Shown: piece after piece, positions 1 through 8,468 of the stretch
How positions within the stretch are numbered: the first letter of the stretch is position 1
How the letters are laid out: every line of letters starts with the position of its first letter
NCBI GenBank assembly: GCA_027578815.1
Contig: JANBTH010000308.1
Coordinates: 1 to 21,327 of the forward strand
DNA from: Coemansia sp. RSA 1804
Taxonomy: Eukaryota; Kickxellomycota; Kickxellomycetes; Kickxellales; Kickxellaceae
Direction of reading: 5' to 3'
Length of the DNA stretch: 21,327 nucleotides
The notes under the pieces: model-generated
Database searches by the model: none
What the model saw: the letters and a program-made list of their open reading frames with translations, nothing else
What the model was told of the DNA's origin: nothing
Program-made: the position numbers and the translations under genes

Positions 1-1584
1 ATTATTCAGTGTATCGCCAGACAATATCGACGCCAGGTCAATGTTCTGAGCCCCTGTTGTTGTTGATGTTGGCACCGCTGTTTGCTGCTGCTGCTGTTGC
101 TGTTGCTGATGCTGATACATTTGCTGATGTTGCATTTGCTGCACGCTGTCTGCCAATGGATTATGTGATGACTGTAGTCCTGACAGCGCCGCCGCCGCCG
201 CCGAGAGGTTGTTAGGTGCTATTGGAATACTTGGCTGACCCCCACCATACTGTAAGTGTCGTGTCAAATTCTCTAGACTATGCCCAAGATAGTCAATCTC
301 GCTCTGCAGCTGCTCGATCGACTTTGACTGCGCACGGAGTCCTCCATAGGTATTATTTGGGGACGTCACAAGCGCATTTGCATCAGCCCCAGATCCTGCT
401 CCTGTCAGAATCAACTCGTTCAATGGCCGCATCAAATGAGTTCTGGTAAGCGCCGTGCTCATGGGGTTTGATACCTTGCGCTTTGAACTATATACAGGTG
501 GCGAAGCCGACGGCATCTCTGTGATCCTGCTGGAGGAGCTTGGCTGCTCCCTGCGCATCCTCTTGTCCGGAGGTTGCTGCGCACCGACTGAATCAGCAGT
601 TTCGTATATACCGCTGCGACTGCCACCCTGCAATGTCTCGATTGGCGATGGTGATACAGGCGGCATGGCTCTTTTCTCAGGAGTGCTCGCTCCAGTGTGT
701 GTCGACTTCCCTTGGGTAGCTGCTTCTTGCACGTTGTTCTTGCCCTGGCTTACATGAGAGATTAGCCGCCGCAGAGGCGGATGGATTTCTCCATGTTGAT
801 TATCAGGCGAAAACACCGTTGCAAGGAATCTCAGAATCTTGTCAATGGTTGCCTGGTGTCTCTTATACCGCTCTTCTGCCGCACTTGCCTGCATCCACAG
901 CGATCTGTTCTCGCTCTGCAATCGCTTCATATCCGCGCTGATCGTCATTTGATGATCGCGAATCACCTGGATCTCTTTTAAAACCCGCCCCAGATCCACA
1001 GGTGGTTTTCGCGATGGCCTTGGCTTTTTACTCGTGGCTGCTGTTGCTGCTGCCGTTTTACGCACCCCAGCGGTCTGTGTCGCAGCTGACGTCTCAGCTA
1101 CCGATGACGCATTATCCTCACTTTCATTGCTCGAGGCTTCCTGCTGATAAGAATCATCACCATAGTCGCCCGATGGGGCTTCTGCGCTTGTGTTTGTGGC
1201 GTTTCCCTTCTTGCGCCGAATAAAGTGCATAAGGTCAGGCTGCCCACGCTGAAAGTGGTCGTTGCTAAACTCCCAGCTCTCGGCATCCGGATCATCCGCA
1301 GCCAATCCACCCTGCTGTAGATGTGGGACTTTGTGGAAGCCATACATGTTGAGTTGGCGTACAAAGCTCGAAAAGTTGTTGTGTTTGAAGAACCGTGGCA
1401 GAACATCCTTTGCAAACTCTTCGTGGTTTATAACAAGGAACGAATTGCCGTCCTCCGACCACCGAATTAGATCGTCGCTTGCGCTGTCATCCACCATACT
1501 GTACAGCTTGTTGAGAAACGGAGTAATTGTTATGTTTCGGTGGATGTTGCTCGATCTACGAGCCACTGATCCATTGTCCGCCAT
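1..1584 (-). CDS. HSF1: Heat shock transcription factor, Hsf1-like (3' end beyond window)
   Basis: Trimeric activator that binds nGAAn heat shock elements in the nucleus. The frame is open from an ATG at 1584 to the window edge (528 codons, no stop), so the C-terminus is missing. Residues 22-127 form a complete HSF DNA-binding domain: FLNKLYSMV helix 1, then the recognition helix FSSFVRQLNMYGFHKV (71-86), ending at FIRRKKG. The NMYGFHK form matches Hsf1 rather than Skn7, which has NKYDFHK and a receiver domain; no receiver domain is visible here. A Lys/Arg/Pro linker leads to a heptad-rich helix (about 183-245), the expected HR-A/B trimerisation coiled coil. The rest is Ser/Pro/Gln-rich, with a nine-glutamine run near residues 493-501 encoded by interrupted CAG/CAA codons, typical of an activation domain. 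No intron is needed. The gene lies downstream of, and codirectional with, the C2H2 gene. Confidence 0.95.
   Translation of the reverse strand, partial: MADNGSVARRSSNIHRNITITPFLNKLYSMVDDSASDDLIRWSEDGNSFLVINHEEFAKDVLPRFFKHNNFSSFVRQLNMYGFHKVPHLQQGGLAADDPDAESWEFSNDHFQRGQPDLMHFIRRKKGNATNTSAEAPSGDYGDDSYQQEASSNESEDNASSVAETSAATQTAGVRKTAAATAATSKKPRPSRKPPVDLGRVLKEIQVIRDHQMTISADMKRLQSENRSLWMQASAAEERYKRHQATIDKILRFLATVFSPDNQHGEIHPPLRRLISHVSQGKNNVQEAATQGKSTHTGASTPEKRAMPPVSPSPIETLQGGSRSGIYETADSVGAQQPPDKRMRREQPSSSSRITEMPSASPPVYSSKRKVSNPMSTALTRTHLMRPLNELILTGAGSGADANALVTSPNNTYGGLRAQSKSIEQLQSEIDYLGHSLENLTRHLQYGGGQPSIPIAPNNLSAAAAALSGLQSSHNPLADSVQQMQHQQMYQHQQQQQQQQQTAVPTSTTTGAQNIDLASILSGDTLNN
82..141 (-). repeat. 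Interrupted CAG/CAA repeat coding for polyglutamine in HSF
   Basis: The + strand shows CTG/TTG triplets at 82-108, then CTG, TTG and ATG mixtures to 141. Read on the - strand this gives nine Gln, then a Gln/His/Met-rich tail. CAA interruptions suggest a functional glutamine-rich activation segment rather than a pure unstable microsatellite. Confidence 0.8.
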
Positions 1585-2163
1585 ACTACCGCGTACTTTG
1601 GCAAGAGAATTAGGCTAGAGCTCCTGTCTATGACTTTTGGTTCCCGTGGTTTGCTGATGAAACAGGCTATGATACGTATAAAAGGATATAACAGTAAAAC
1701 AAAGCCTCCCGCGCTCCTTGTTCCAAATGTGTGGGCTTCCAATGCAGGTAGCTTATTTTGAGGACAAGTATAAAGAGTGAAAAAGAGTAAATTAGGATTA
1801 TAAAAACATGGATAAGAAAAAAAGGAAAGGGATACTGCTGGTTTCACAAAACCGAAAAGTACATATGAGTATCCAGAACCTATGTTCTCTCACTCTGTCG
1901 GTTTTTTGAGCCAAAAGAACAAGCAAAGTTAAGCGAATGCCTAAAGATTTTCTCAAAGAATTAGCAAATGACGGGGAAAAAGGTTAGTTGAAAAAAGTTA
2001 AATTGAACTAAAAAAAAAGCTTTTTCAATGTCGCAAGCAGAAGAAAAACATAACTTTTATGACAATTTTTCTGATTGAAATAGTCCATAATTACGGATTT
2101 GATTATATATTCTAAAGGTTAAAAAAACAAAGGCTCAGCAAAATGTATAAAGCTTAAACTGGT
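1585..2163. other. Intergenic: HSF upstream region and C2H2 gene 3' flank
   Basis: AT-rich, 579 bp, between the HSF start and the C2H2 stop, both on the - strand. It must hold the HSF promoter/5' UTR and the C2H2 3' UTR. I see A/T runs and a weak inverted repeat AGAAC-CTAT-GTTCT at 1875-1888, but no convincing three-unit heat shock element, no AGGGG motif, no tRNA-like structure and no plausible ORF. Confidence 0.6.
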
Positions 2164-3531
2164 CTAAGGTGGCGGCGAAGAAACAGATGCGACAGAACCA
2201 GGACCTCTTTTCCGCTTGTGTGCTCGCAGATGCTGGATCATATTGTCCTTGCGAGCAAACAGCTTGTTGCAGCACGGACATCCAAACTGCCGCTGGCCTG
2301 TATGCACCAGCTGGTGGCGCTTGACGTGCTCCAGTCTGCCGAACCGCGAGTCGCATATTGAGCATGTAAATGGTTTCGACGGATCACCTCCGTCAGCGTC
2401 CGCTGGCACGGCAACATCGACATGTGCTGCTGGCTTTTTAGCCGCTCTTCCGCCTATCCGTCTCGTTCGTGACTTTTTGTGCATGGATGGCAACACCGTA
2501 TCCTCTGCATCCGCTTCCAGCCGCTTCTGCTTCTGCTTCTGCTTCTGGGACGATGACGACGGTGGCAACATTGACGACAACAGTGGTGCCATCGGTGAGT
2601 CGTTAGGTGTTGCAATACTGTTTTGTTCTGAGGACGCATTGGCAAGCAGCTCCAATGGAGGAAGAGTAAGCGAAGGCGACAATGTCAGAGACGGTGCTGT
2701 CGATACCGCTGTAGACAGAGCTGTTGCTGCTGCTGGTATTGCCTGTGATGCAGTAAACGAGGAGAACACCGATGGGCTGCCACCATCGCTGCTACTATTG
2801 AGAAGACCAAATATGTTGCTGACTGGTCTGGAAACAACAGATCTACTCTCTGCCGCCATCCTGCTTCTGCCATCATCACTGCCGCTGCCCATAGCTCTAC
2901 TGTAGGCTGACATTTCGCTTGCAGTCCGCTTATGGCCGCGTGGGCTGCCGGTTTCAGCCCTATCGTCCGACGAAAGAGGGCCATCATCTAACACCCCACC
3001 CACAACATCGTCGGACGATGTGGAGGGAGACCCGTCTGCTCCGTGCTTTTTGGCATGAGTCAAAAAGTTATCTCGCCGACTGAAGCGCTTGCCGCAGCCT
3101 TGTGCCTCGCACTGGAACGGTCGTATCTGCGTATGAGTCAGCATGTGGCGCTTGAGGTGTTCGGGCCGCTTGAAAAATGCAGCGCAGCTGTGGACACCGC
3201 ACTTGTACTGCCGAGCACCCTGCGATGCGGTGTACCTATCGCTAGAGCCTACTTTGCGCCCAGGCCGTTGCTTGCTGCTGCTGCTATTGCTGTTCGACGG
3301 TGTGTCTGGCCGCTCTGCTGGCATAGATGTTGCTGTACCTGATTCGTCATGGCCAGAGTCCAGCGCTTCAAAGCTGCTGGATTCCGGGCGCTTGGCCGCT
3401 GGGTGCAGAATTCGCAAGGCGCTGAGCGATGGAACCACCAAGGATCCGCCAGCCGTCTCCTGACCATACCCCAGGGTGTCAGACGAGCTGGCGTTGCCAA
3501 ATGCTAGTATTTCCCTGATCGACGGGAGCAT
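2164..3531 (-). CDS. C2H2 zinc-finger transcription factor with two Msn2/4-like finger pairs
   Basis: Nuclear sequence-specific regulator, 455 aa, ATG at 3531. The N-terminus carries LPSIREIL, a short motif type common at the start of fungal regulators. Fingers 1-2: C111/C116/H129/H133 and C141/C146/H159/H163. A Ser-rich linker of about 220 residues follows, including a QKQKQK run. Fingers 3-4: C390/C393/H406/H410 and C418/C421/H434/H438, close to the C-terminus. Recognition-helix residues (-1, 2, 3, 6) read R-E-H-R in fingers 1 and 3, R-D-N-Q in finger 4 and R-D-N-T in finger 2. Msn2/Msn4 use R-E-H-R and R-D-N-Q to bind the stress response element AGGGG, so both pairs are predicted to read AGGGG-like DNA. 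Basic patches flank finger 4 and precede finger 3. The exact orthologue is not known to me; the stress-response role is inferred. Confidence 0.92.
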   Translation of the reverse strand: MLPSIREILAFGNASSSDTLGYGQETAGGSLVVPSLSALRILHPAAKRPESSSFEALDSGHDESGTATSMPAERPDTPSNSNSSSSKQRPGRKVGSSDRYTASQGARQYKCGVHSCAAFFKRPEHLKRHMLTHTQIRPFQCEAQGCGKRFSRRDNFLTHAKKHGADGSPSTSSDDVVGGVLDDGPLSSDDRAETGSPRGHKRTASEMSAYSRAMGSGSDDGRSRMAAESRSVVSRPVSNIFGLLNSSSDGGSPSVFSSFTASQAIPAAATALSTAVSTAPSLTLSPSLTLPPLELLANASSEQNSIATPNDSPMAPLLSSMLPPSSSSQKQKQKQKRLEADAEDTVLPSMHKKSRTRRIGGRAAKKPAAHVDVAVPADADGGDPSKPFTCSICDSRFGRLEHVKRHQLVHTGQRQFGCPCCNKLFARKDNMIQHLRAHKRKRGPGSVASVSSPPP

Positions 3532-3821
3532 GGCTGGCGACGGTCAACGGGAAGAATGGTTGCGGGACGCAAAAGCGGAGGTCGTATTTTAAAAAGAGAA
3601 GGCCAGCACGGAAGACCTACTACTAAAGGCAGCAGAAAGCCAGCACAAAGATGTCATAAAAGAGAAGAAGGCAAAAAGATACACGTATTCCTCCTTAATC
3701 GTCTAGGAAAGAAGCAAGAGTGATAGAAATGGAGCTGGCTATCTTTAATAGGAAAGCGACGGCAAAACTTCAAACGAAAAACGGGTGAATTCAACGCAAA
3801 TCGTCGACTTTCGGAAAAAGA

Positions 3822-4294
3822 AGGGGGGGAAGAGTGTAGGCACGGGTGGAAAATAAAGGGTTGGGCTGACCAAGCAAGACTTTAAGAACAAGAAGAAAAA
3901 GAAAGCAAGTAATGAAAAAGAAGCGACGAAGATTCATAAAAGCCAAGAGGGGCTCGGCGGATAGCTGAAAAAACTCGGAGGATGAAGAGGAAGGAGAGAC
4001 TTTGTCACAGTTTCAGGGGGTGTGAGTTTTGCGTTTTGTGCTTCTCTTTCTCCTGGTGGAAAAAATTTGAGGGGAAAGAGAAGGGGAAATGAGGGGGGAA
4101 GGAGGAGAAAAGGGGAGCCCGTCTGCGACAAAGTGCTTTTGCGTTGCCTCTTTTAGTCAGCCTGGACCAATAGGCGCGGGCGTGCAGGTCAGACGCACCA
4201 ATCACGCAATTTCTAAGGCATTCGTTTGGTCGCCACTCGTGCAGCTGCAAAATCCCATCCCACACCCCCTTTACCCCTTTCTGGCGGACAGGGG
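3822..4294. promoter_or_regulatory. Cluster of stress-response-element-like AGGGG/CCCCT motifs
   Basis: AGGGG occurs at 3822, 3948, 4015, 4070, 4082, 4092, 4111 and 4290; CCCCT (same site, other strand) at 4266 and 4274. That is ten in about 470 bp, where about one is expected in random sequence of even composition, although the purine bias of the tract raises the chance rate. They lie about 290-760 bp upstream of the C2H2 ATG, whose fingers are predicted to bind AGGGG. Confidence 0.5.
4167..4202 (+). promoter_or_regulatory. Pair of CCAAT boxes, 31 bp apart
   Basis: CCAAT at 4167-4171 and again at 4198-4202, a spacing close to three helical turns, with an inverted copy (ATTGG) at 4437-4441. 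Such motifs bind the HAP/NF-Y complex. They probably mark the distal promoter of the C2H2 gene; direct evidence of a transcription start is lacking. Confidence 0.4.
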
Positions 4295-4583
4295 AACAAC
4301 GCCCAACAAGCGAAGAAGGGCGCAGAAAAGCAGAGCAGAGCACGCTTTGGCCGCAAGCACAAGCAGGCGGTGGCAGCACCGCTTTTTCCGCAATGCTGGA
4401 TCCCCATCCTATCTTCCACACAAGAGTCTGGCTCTGATTGGCCTACGCAGCATCGTGTAATCAGATGCGATGCTGCTTAGCCAGCCGACAACGACGACTC
4501 TCGCTTGCCTCGCCTCCCCCATCCGAATCTCGTCTATCTGCATGCTGCTTTGGTGCACAAGATGAGCTGAAGCACCGTCGCTG

Positions 4584-7500
4584 CTATTTCCAGTCTCCGC
4601 CGCGCTTCGTCCTCTCGTCGACAAGCCGCGACAGCCGCGGACAGTCGTTCTCTCTGCGAACAAGCTCCATCATCAGCGACGTCTTGCCGGCAGTCACCGG
4701 CGGCGTCTGGCTGGAGAGCCACTGGCGCATAAAGCCCTCCTGCGCTGCGCCGGTCTGCTCGCGATGCATCTGCCACTGCTCCAGCACCCGGCTTGCGTCA
4801 AGCTGGCCCACCTCAAGAGCTGCTCGGATGCCCTGGCACAGAAGCCCCGAGCTGACATCGACGCTGTTGCTGTCCATTGCGACAAACATATCCGTAATCG
4901 CGCCATCCCCAAATATCAAGTGTCTGCTAGACTCTTCGGTTCCATCTCGGCATTTGGCAGCCCTGGCCAGCGTGGCTGCTTTCAGAAACTGCAGATAGTG
5001 CTTGTACACGCGCAGATTCTGAAGAGGAACCTTAATTGCAACCACCCGTGCACTGTCATTGCCATCTGCTGCTGTTTTCGTTCTTTTGTGCATCAGCCGG
5101 AACACGTCGTCCCAAACGCGCTGGCCTAAGCCCCAGTTGCTCGTCCAGATCGCCAGCAGCGAGAAGATTCCGATAGTGTTGACCCCCGGACTCAGCCTGC
5201 TTGCCGGATCTCGACAATACGCATCCACCAGGGTACGCCAGCTCTCCTCGGCTGCCGGAGCCAAGTCTGAGATCCGCCTCAAATGCGCATCGTGCTCCTC
5301 AGCATCCCCTTCTTTTCCTGCTATCAAAAACAAGTCGCCCGAGTGCACCGTCGGATTATGAGACATCTCGTACATGAATGACGGCCAGTACATGCTCTTG
5401 TTACTTCCTGTTCCATGGCAAAGGACATCTGTGCCTGCCCTGATATCGCTTGCCGCAGCCGCTCTTCTCTGCACATACAGCTGAAACGTCAGTCCAAGGT
5501 ACTTTGTGCGGAGAAACTGGTCCACAAGCGAAATGTCCCATTCTTCCATCCCTACCGATTGAAGCTGAGCAACAAATTCGCCTACGCTAGAACATTTGCT
5601 GACAAGTCCCTTGATAAACCCAATCTCCTCCGGCATTTCGCCTGCATCCAAGTCTATTCCAGGCAGAACTGGAAGAAGGTTGTGGACAATGTTCTTGTTT
5701 GACAACCACTTTCTCATGTGTTTAGCGCTGTGGATATTTCGGCAAATGCCCACAATCTCTCTTTCAACGGCCTCCAGTCCGCTGCCATCTCGTTTGAGCT
5801 TTGCAAAGTTGTAGCCGACAAAATTACCATATGGATCGTGTCCTGACAGCGCACAGTTTATAAACAGGGCCGCTTTGGTTGCGCTGCGCATCTTATACAT
5901 GAACCGATTCAAAAACACACCGTCGTCACTGGCATCAGGGTCCTTTGGTTTCCTCCTCTCCTTTAGAGCAAATGCGTCCAGATCGCCGTTGAATATACCG
6001 AACCGATCAACAAGCTCATTGCGCGGGAACTGCTTCATTATATAAAATAATCTCGTCTCCTCCTTCATATACCACCGCAGCACATAATGCATGTGTCGTG
6101 TTGTATGCGCGATGCTGCGCACGTAGAGCAAAACAAAGTGTGAGCTGATCTCTGTGGGCTGCAGGTTCTCGATTGCAAACATAAATACCTTGTGCGCCTT
6201 GTCCCGCATGTTCAGATGCACCATGCAGTGCACCAGTTCGCGGTATGTGCGCACGGTCACCTCTACTCGATTGTTTATCATCGCCTGGAACAACGACGTG
6301 CACATCTTTGCCGCCTGTATCTGCTCTTCCGTGTGTCTTGGCTTTCTGGCGCTCTGTGTATTTCTTGGATATGCCCCAGCCCTCCTGTCGTCCGCAGAGC
6401 TGGGTTTATATTGATACGGATCCATGGCATAGTCCAGGTCATCAATGTACTTTAGACCATCCATATCACCCACATCGTCCTCAATATCCGCTTTGCTAGC
6501 ACTTTTCCCGTCAACGCCAATCCCTTCATGGGCTTCCGGCCGACTGCTATCCATCGACGTAATGTTTTTATGCTGTGGAGCAAATGCAAGAGCAAACGCA
6601 CGAAACGTGTTATAATACAAAGCCTCAGAATCGCGCGCCTCCGGGTTCTCTAAAGCCTTGTCCAGCACCCTTTGCATCTCTTTTGTGCTTCTTGTCATGC
6701 CAAAATAAACTATCAGCATAGAGTAATGCGTTGGCGACAAACCAATTGCGCGTTCGTTAAGATCGCCAAGCATCTCTCTGATTGTGGATACCCGAAGATT
6801 CGGGCCATGTTCGCGAACATAGAATGACAACACGGCTGCGGATAATTTCCTAAACCGATGGTCCTTACTGTTGTCCCAATCCTCGCGTGCAAAGTAGTAC
6901 AAGTAGGGAACCAACATAAATCTATTCGCCTTCCATGCTCCCAGAATCATCATGTATATGTCAAACATTTCCAGCTTGAGCTGTCCAGAACTCTTGCTGG
7001 ATATCTCCTTCCATCTTTCAACAAAACTCTTGGCATCCTCGGTTGTTTCAACCAAATCGTGGCTAATAAACCGTCGCATGCACTGGCCCATCGTCTGCTT
7101 CAGCACCGACAACTCATTACGATCGTTTCGTTTCAGCCTGGACACTAGCAGCAAGTAGTTGAAAACCTTTGTAAACATATACACACCACTCGCAGCATCT
7201 TCAGCGCTTTTAGAAGACTTTCTGATCCTTGGCAGATCAAAGGCAGGCATTATCGCGCGTATTATGGAGTGGAGCGTTTCCACCGGCAACAGCGAATGGA
7301 GCCGATCGATAATGGCTTCCTTTCCAAGAACACTCTCTAGATCACGTAGCTCTATATACGCCCTCCAAGCGGTTTCTAGGCTTTTAGTTTTAGCCGACTC
7401 TTTTAACAGATCGACTGCACTGCTTATCCGCAAGTTGCCGCCGCTCTCCATGCTATACTGAGACGGCGATCTGGTAGTCCGTATTGTGCCGTTTATCGAC

Positions 7501-7670
7501 GTCCGTAGTCCACTGACCGCTTGGAATTTTGTAGTTTCATTCAAAGTGCTCTTGTTCAGTCTGCAGAAGGGCGTTGTTGTCTTACTTCGTCGACATAGTA
7601 TAGGGGTTTTTGAACATGCTTTAGAACACTCAATCCGATTTACATGGTATGCTCTCAGCTGTCGAAACAT
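4584..7670 (-). CDS. Large helical-repeat (PPR-like) protein, probably mitochondrial
   Basis: 1028 aa from the ATG at 7670. The open frame extends upstream to 7811, but only from a TTG codon through an AT-rich, hydrophobic stretch. The 7670 ATG has A at -3 and opens an Arg/Lys/Ser/Thr-rich, acid-poor leader (MFRQLRAYHVNR onward) typical of mitochondrial import. The body is all-helical. Pieces such as TAWRAYIELRDLESVL (about 100), THYSMLIVYFGMTRSTKEMQ (about 314) and RTYRELVHCMVHLNMRDKAH (about 474) have the two-helix spacing of pentatricopeptide repeats. An acidic Asp-rich insert sits near 395-415. Fungal proteins of this type bind organellar RNA in processing, stability or translation. I cannot name the orthologue. 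No introns. Confidence 0.9.
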   Translation of the reverse strand: MFRQLRAYHVNRIECSKACSKTPILCRRSKTTTPFCRLNKSTLNETTKFQAVSGLRTSINGTIRTTRSPSQYSMESGGNLRISSAVDLLKESAKTKSLETAWRAYIELRDLESVLGKEAIIDRLHSLLPVETLHSIIRAIMPAFDLPRIRKSSKSAEDAASGVYMFTKVFNYLLLVSRLKRNDRNELSVLKQTMGQCMRRFISHDLVETTEDAKSFVERWKEISSKSSGQLKLEMFDIYMMILGAWKANRFMLVPYLYYFAREDWDNSKDHRFRKLSAAVLSFYVREHGPNLRVSTIREMLGDLNERAIGLSPTHYSMLIVYFGMTRSTKEMQRVLDKALENPEARDSEALYYNTFRAFALAFAPQHKNITSMDSSRPEAHEGIGVDGKSASKADIEDDVGDMDGLKYIDDLDYAMDPYQYKPSSADDRRAGAYPRNTQSARKPRHTEEQIQAAKMCTSLFQAMINNRVEVTVRTYRELVHCMVHLNMRDKAHKVFMFAIENLQPTEISSHFVLLYVRSIAHTTRHMHYVLRWYMKEETRLFYIMKQFPRNELVDRFGIFNGDLDAFALKERRKPKDPDASDDGVFLNRFMYKMRSATKAALFINCALSGHDPYGNFVGYNFAKLKRDGSGLEAVEREIVGICRNIHSAKHMRKWLSNKNIVHNLLPVLPGIDLDAGEMPEEIGFIKGLVSKCSSVGEFVAQLQSVGMEEWDISLVDQFLRTKYLGLTFQLYVQRRAAAASDIRAGTDVLCHGTGSNKSMYWPSFMYEMSHNPTVHSGDLFLIAGKEGDAEEHDAHLRRISDLAPAAEESWRTLVDAYCRDPASRLSPGVNTIGIFSLLAIWTSNWGLGQRVWDDVFRLMHKRTKTAADGNDSARVVAIKVPLQNLRVYKHYLQFLKAATLARAAKCRDGTEESSRHLIFGDGAITDMFVAMDSNSVDVSSGLLCQGIRAALEVGQLDASRVLEQWQMHREQTGAAQEGFMRQWLSSQTPPVTAGKTSLMMELVRRENDCPRLSRLVDERTKRGGDWK

Positions 7671-7972
7671 TTGTAATGCCGAAGCGTACACCGCTTCTCT
7701 TCTTCCCCGTTTTTCGTGTGCACAAAAGGATTCTTGATATATAAAGTAGTTTACAATTACAAGAGAAAGATAAAACAAAAAGCAAATAAGCACTTTTAAT
7801 TTGAGAAACAAGAATCAGGAGGCTCCTCTTTTTCCTTTCAAAATGGAGCAGGCTTTTTTTTTACCAATTTCAAGCTTCCATCAGCCTTTTGATAATCCCT
7901 CCGCCACAACCAGAAAAATTAGATTTATATTCAACACACAAAAATGGTGATTATCAATAGCATACCTCAAAT
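7671..7972. other. AT-rich upstream region of the PPR-like gene
   Basis: Start of an AT-rich island. On the - strand, TATATATC lies about 60-70 bp upstream of the 7670 ATG and could serve as a TATA-like element. Otherwise only A/T runs are seen. Confidence 0.45.
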
Positions 7973-8329
7973 ATGGTAAAAAAAATACGTTTGTTAACTA
8001 TTACAACTAACTTTACATGTTTAAATGCCATTTATTTCAAATATAGGACCCTGCTTTATATTTTTTTATTGTCAAGAAGGGAGTTATAAAAAGTTTTTCT
8101 TTTCTTAATGCAGTATTGTGTCAACGAATTTGTATTAATAGACAAAGCGGTACTGCACTGTAATAGAGGAACTTTTTTTGCACAATATAACGGAAGAAGA
8201 AACATCTAAAAGACATATAATTTTTTGTTTAGCAAAGATGTGACATACATGCTAAAGCTTGGGCATGTTGTGTATATAATACACGCAGACAAAACACTGT
8301 TCAGAGATAATCCATGTTTAAAGCCATAG
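7973..8329 (+). pseudogene. Candidate decayed ORF, possibly DDE-transposase-like
   Basis: One + frame stays open for 119 codons except for TAA at 8087 and 8207, ending at TAG 8327. At about one-third GC, a stop roughly every 13 codons would be expected. The middle reads NEFVLIDKAVLHCNRGTFF and is followed about 25 codons on by FSKDVTYMLKLGHVV. This spacing recalls the FVDES...R.G and later FxRGxRYSxLxALSLDG blocks of Tc1/mariner-like DDE transposases, with the Asp kept and the following acidic residue replaced by Lys. The resemblance is from memory and weak. No terminal inverted repeats were seen. It could instead be an unrelated fossil gene or chance. Confidence 0.33.
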
Positions 8330-8357
8330 TTGGTTCCCTATCTTCTAAAAGTTATTA

Positions 8358-8360
<3 letters not shown>

Positions 8361-8396
<36 letters not shown>
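8361..8396 (+). repeat. TAG trinucleotide microsatellite, 12 units
   Basis: Twelve perfect TAG units in the AT-rich island between the decayed ORF and the small 74-codon ORF. Its length suggests polymorphism between strains. Confidence 0.97.
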
Positions 8397-8468
8397 ACAT
8401 AGCAGCATTGAGGATAATAATGGTTTTGCTCTTACTAATCAAGTTTGAGCAACACAATCTATATATTA

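Larger units (their letters stand above)
3532..4583. other. Intergenic: promoter of C2H2 gene and 3' flank of the PPR-like gene
   Basis: About 1.05 kb. The half next to the C2H2 ATG (3580-4130) is strikingly purine-rich on the + strand. Further away (4140-4450) the sequence becomes GC-rich with CCAAT boxes. Short open frames on both strands here have Pro/Ser/Arg-rich, family-less translations and look like chance. I found no RNA gene. Confidence 0.65.

Noticed and set aside
1875..1888. Inverted repeat AGAAC-CTAT-GTTCT upstream of HSF, considered as a heat shock or hormone-type element
   Set aside because: GAA/TTC spacing is wrong for a heat shock element, and a single short palindrome is expected by chance.
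2525..2548. CTTCTG hexanucleotide repeat, considered as a microsatellite
   Set aside because: Only four units and in frame within the C2H2 gene, where it codes for Lys-Gln repeats; reported with that gene.
4089..4460. 123-codon + strand ORF in the C2H2 upstream region
   Set aside because: Low-complexity Arg/Ser/Pro translation from a purine-rich and GC-biased tract; overlapping frames on both strands are equally open.
7671..7811. 47-residue hydrophobic N-terminal extension of the PPR-like protein, resembling a membrane anchor
   Set aside because: The frame opens at TTG, not ATG, and the region is AT-rich upstream sequence; the first ATG at 7670 starts a good mitochondrial leader.
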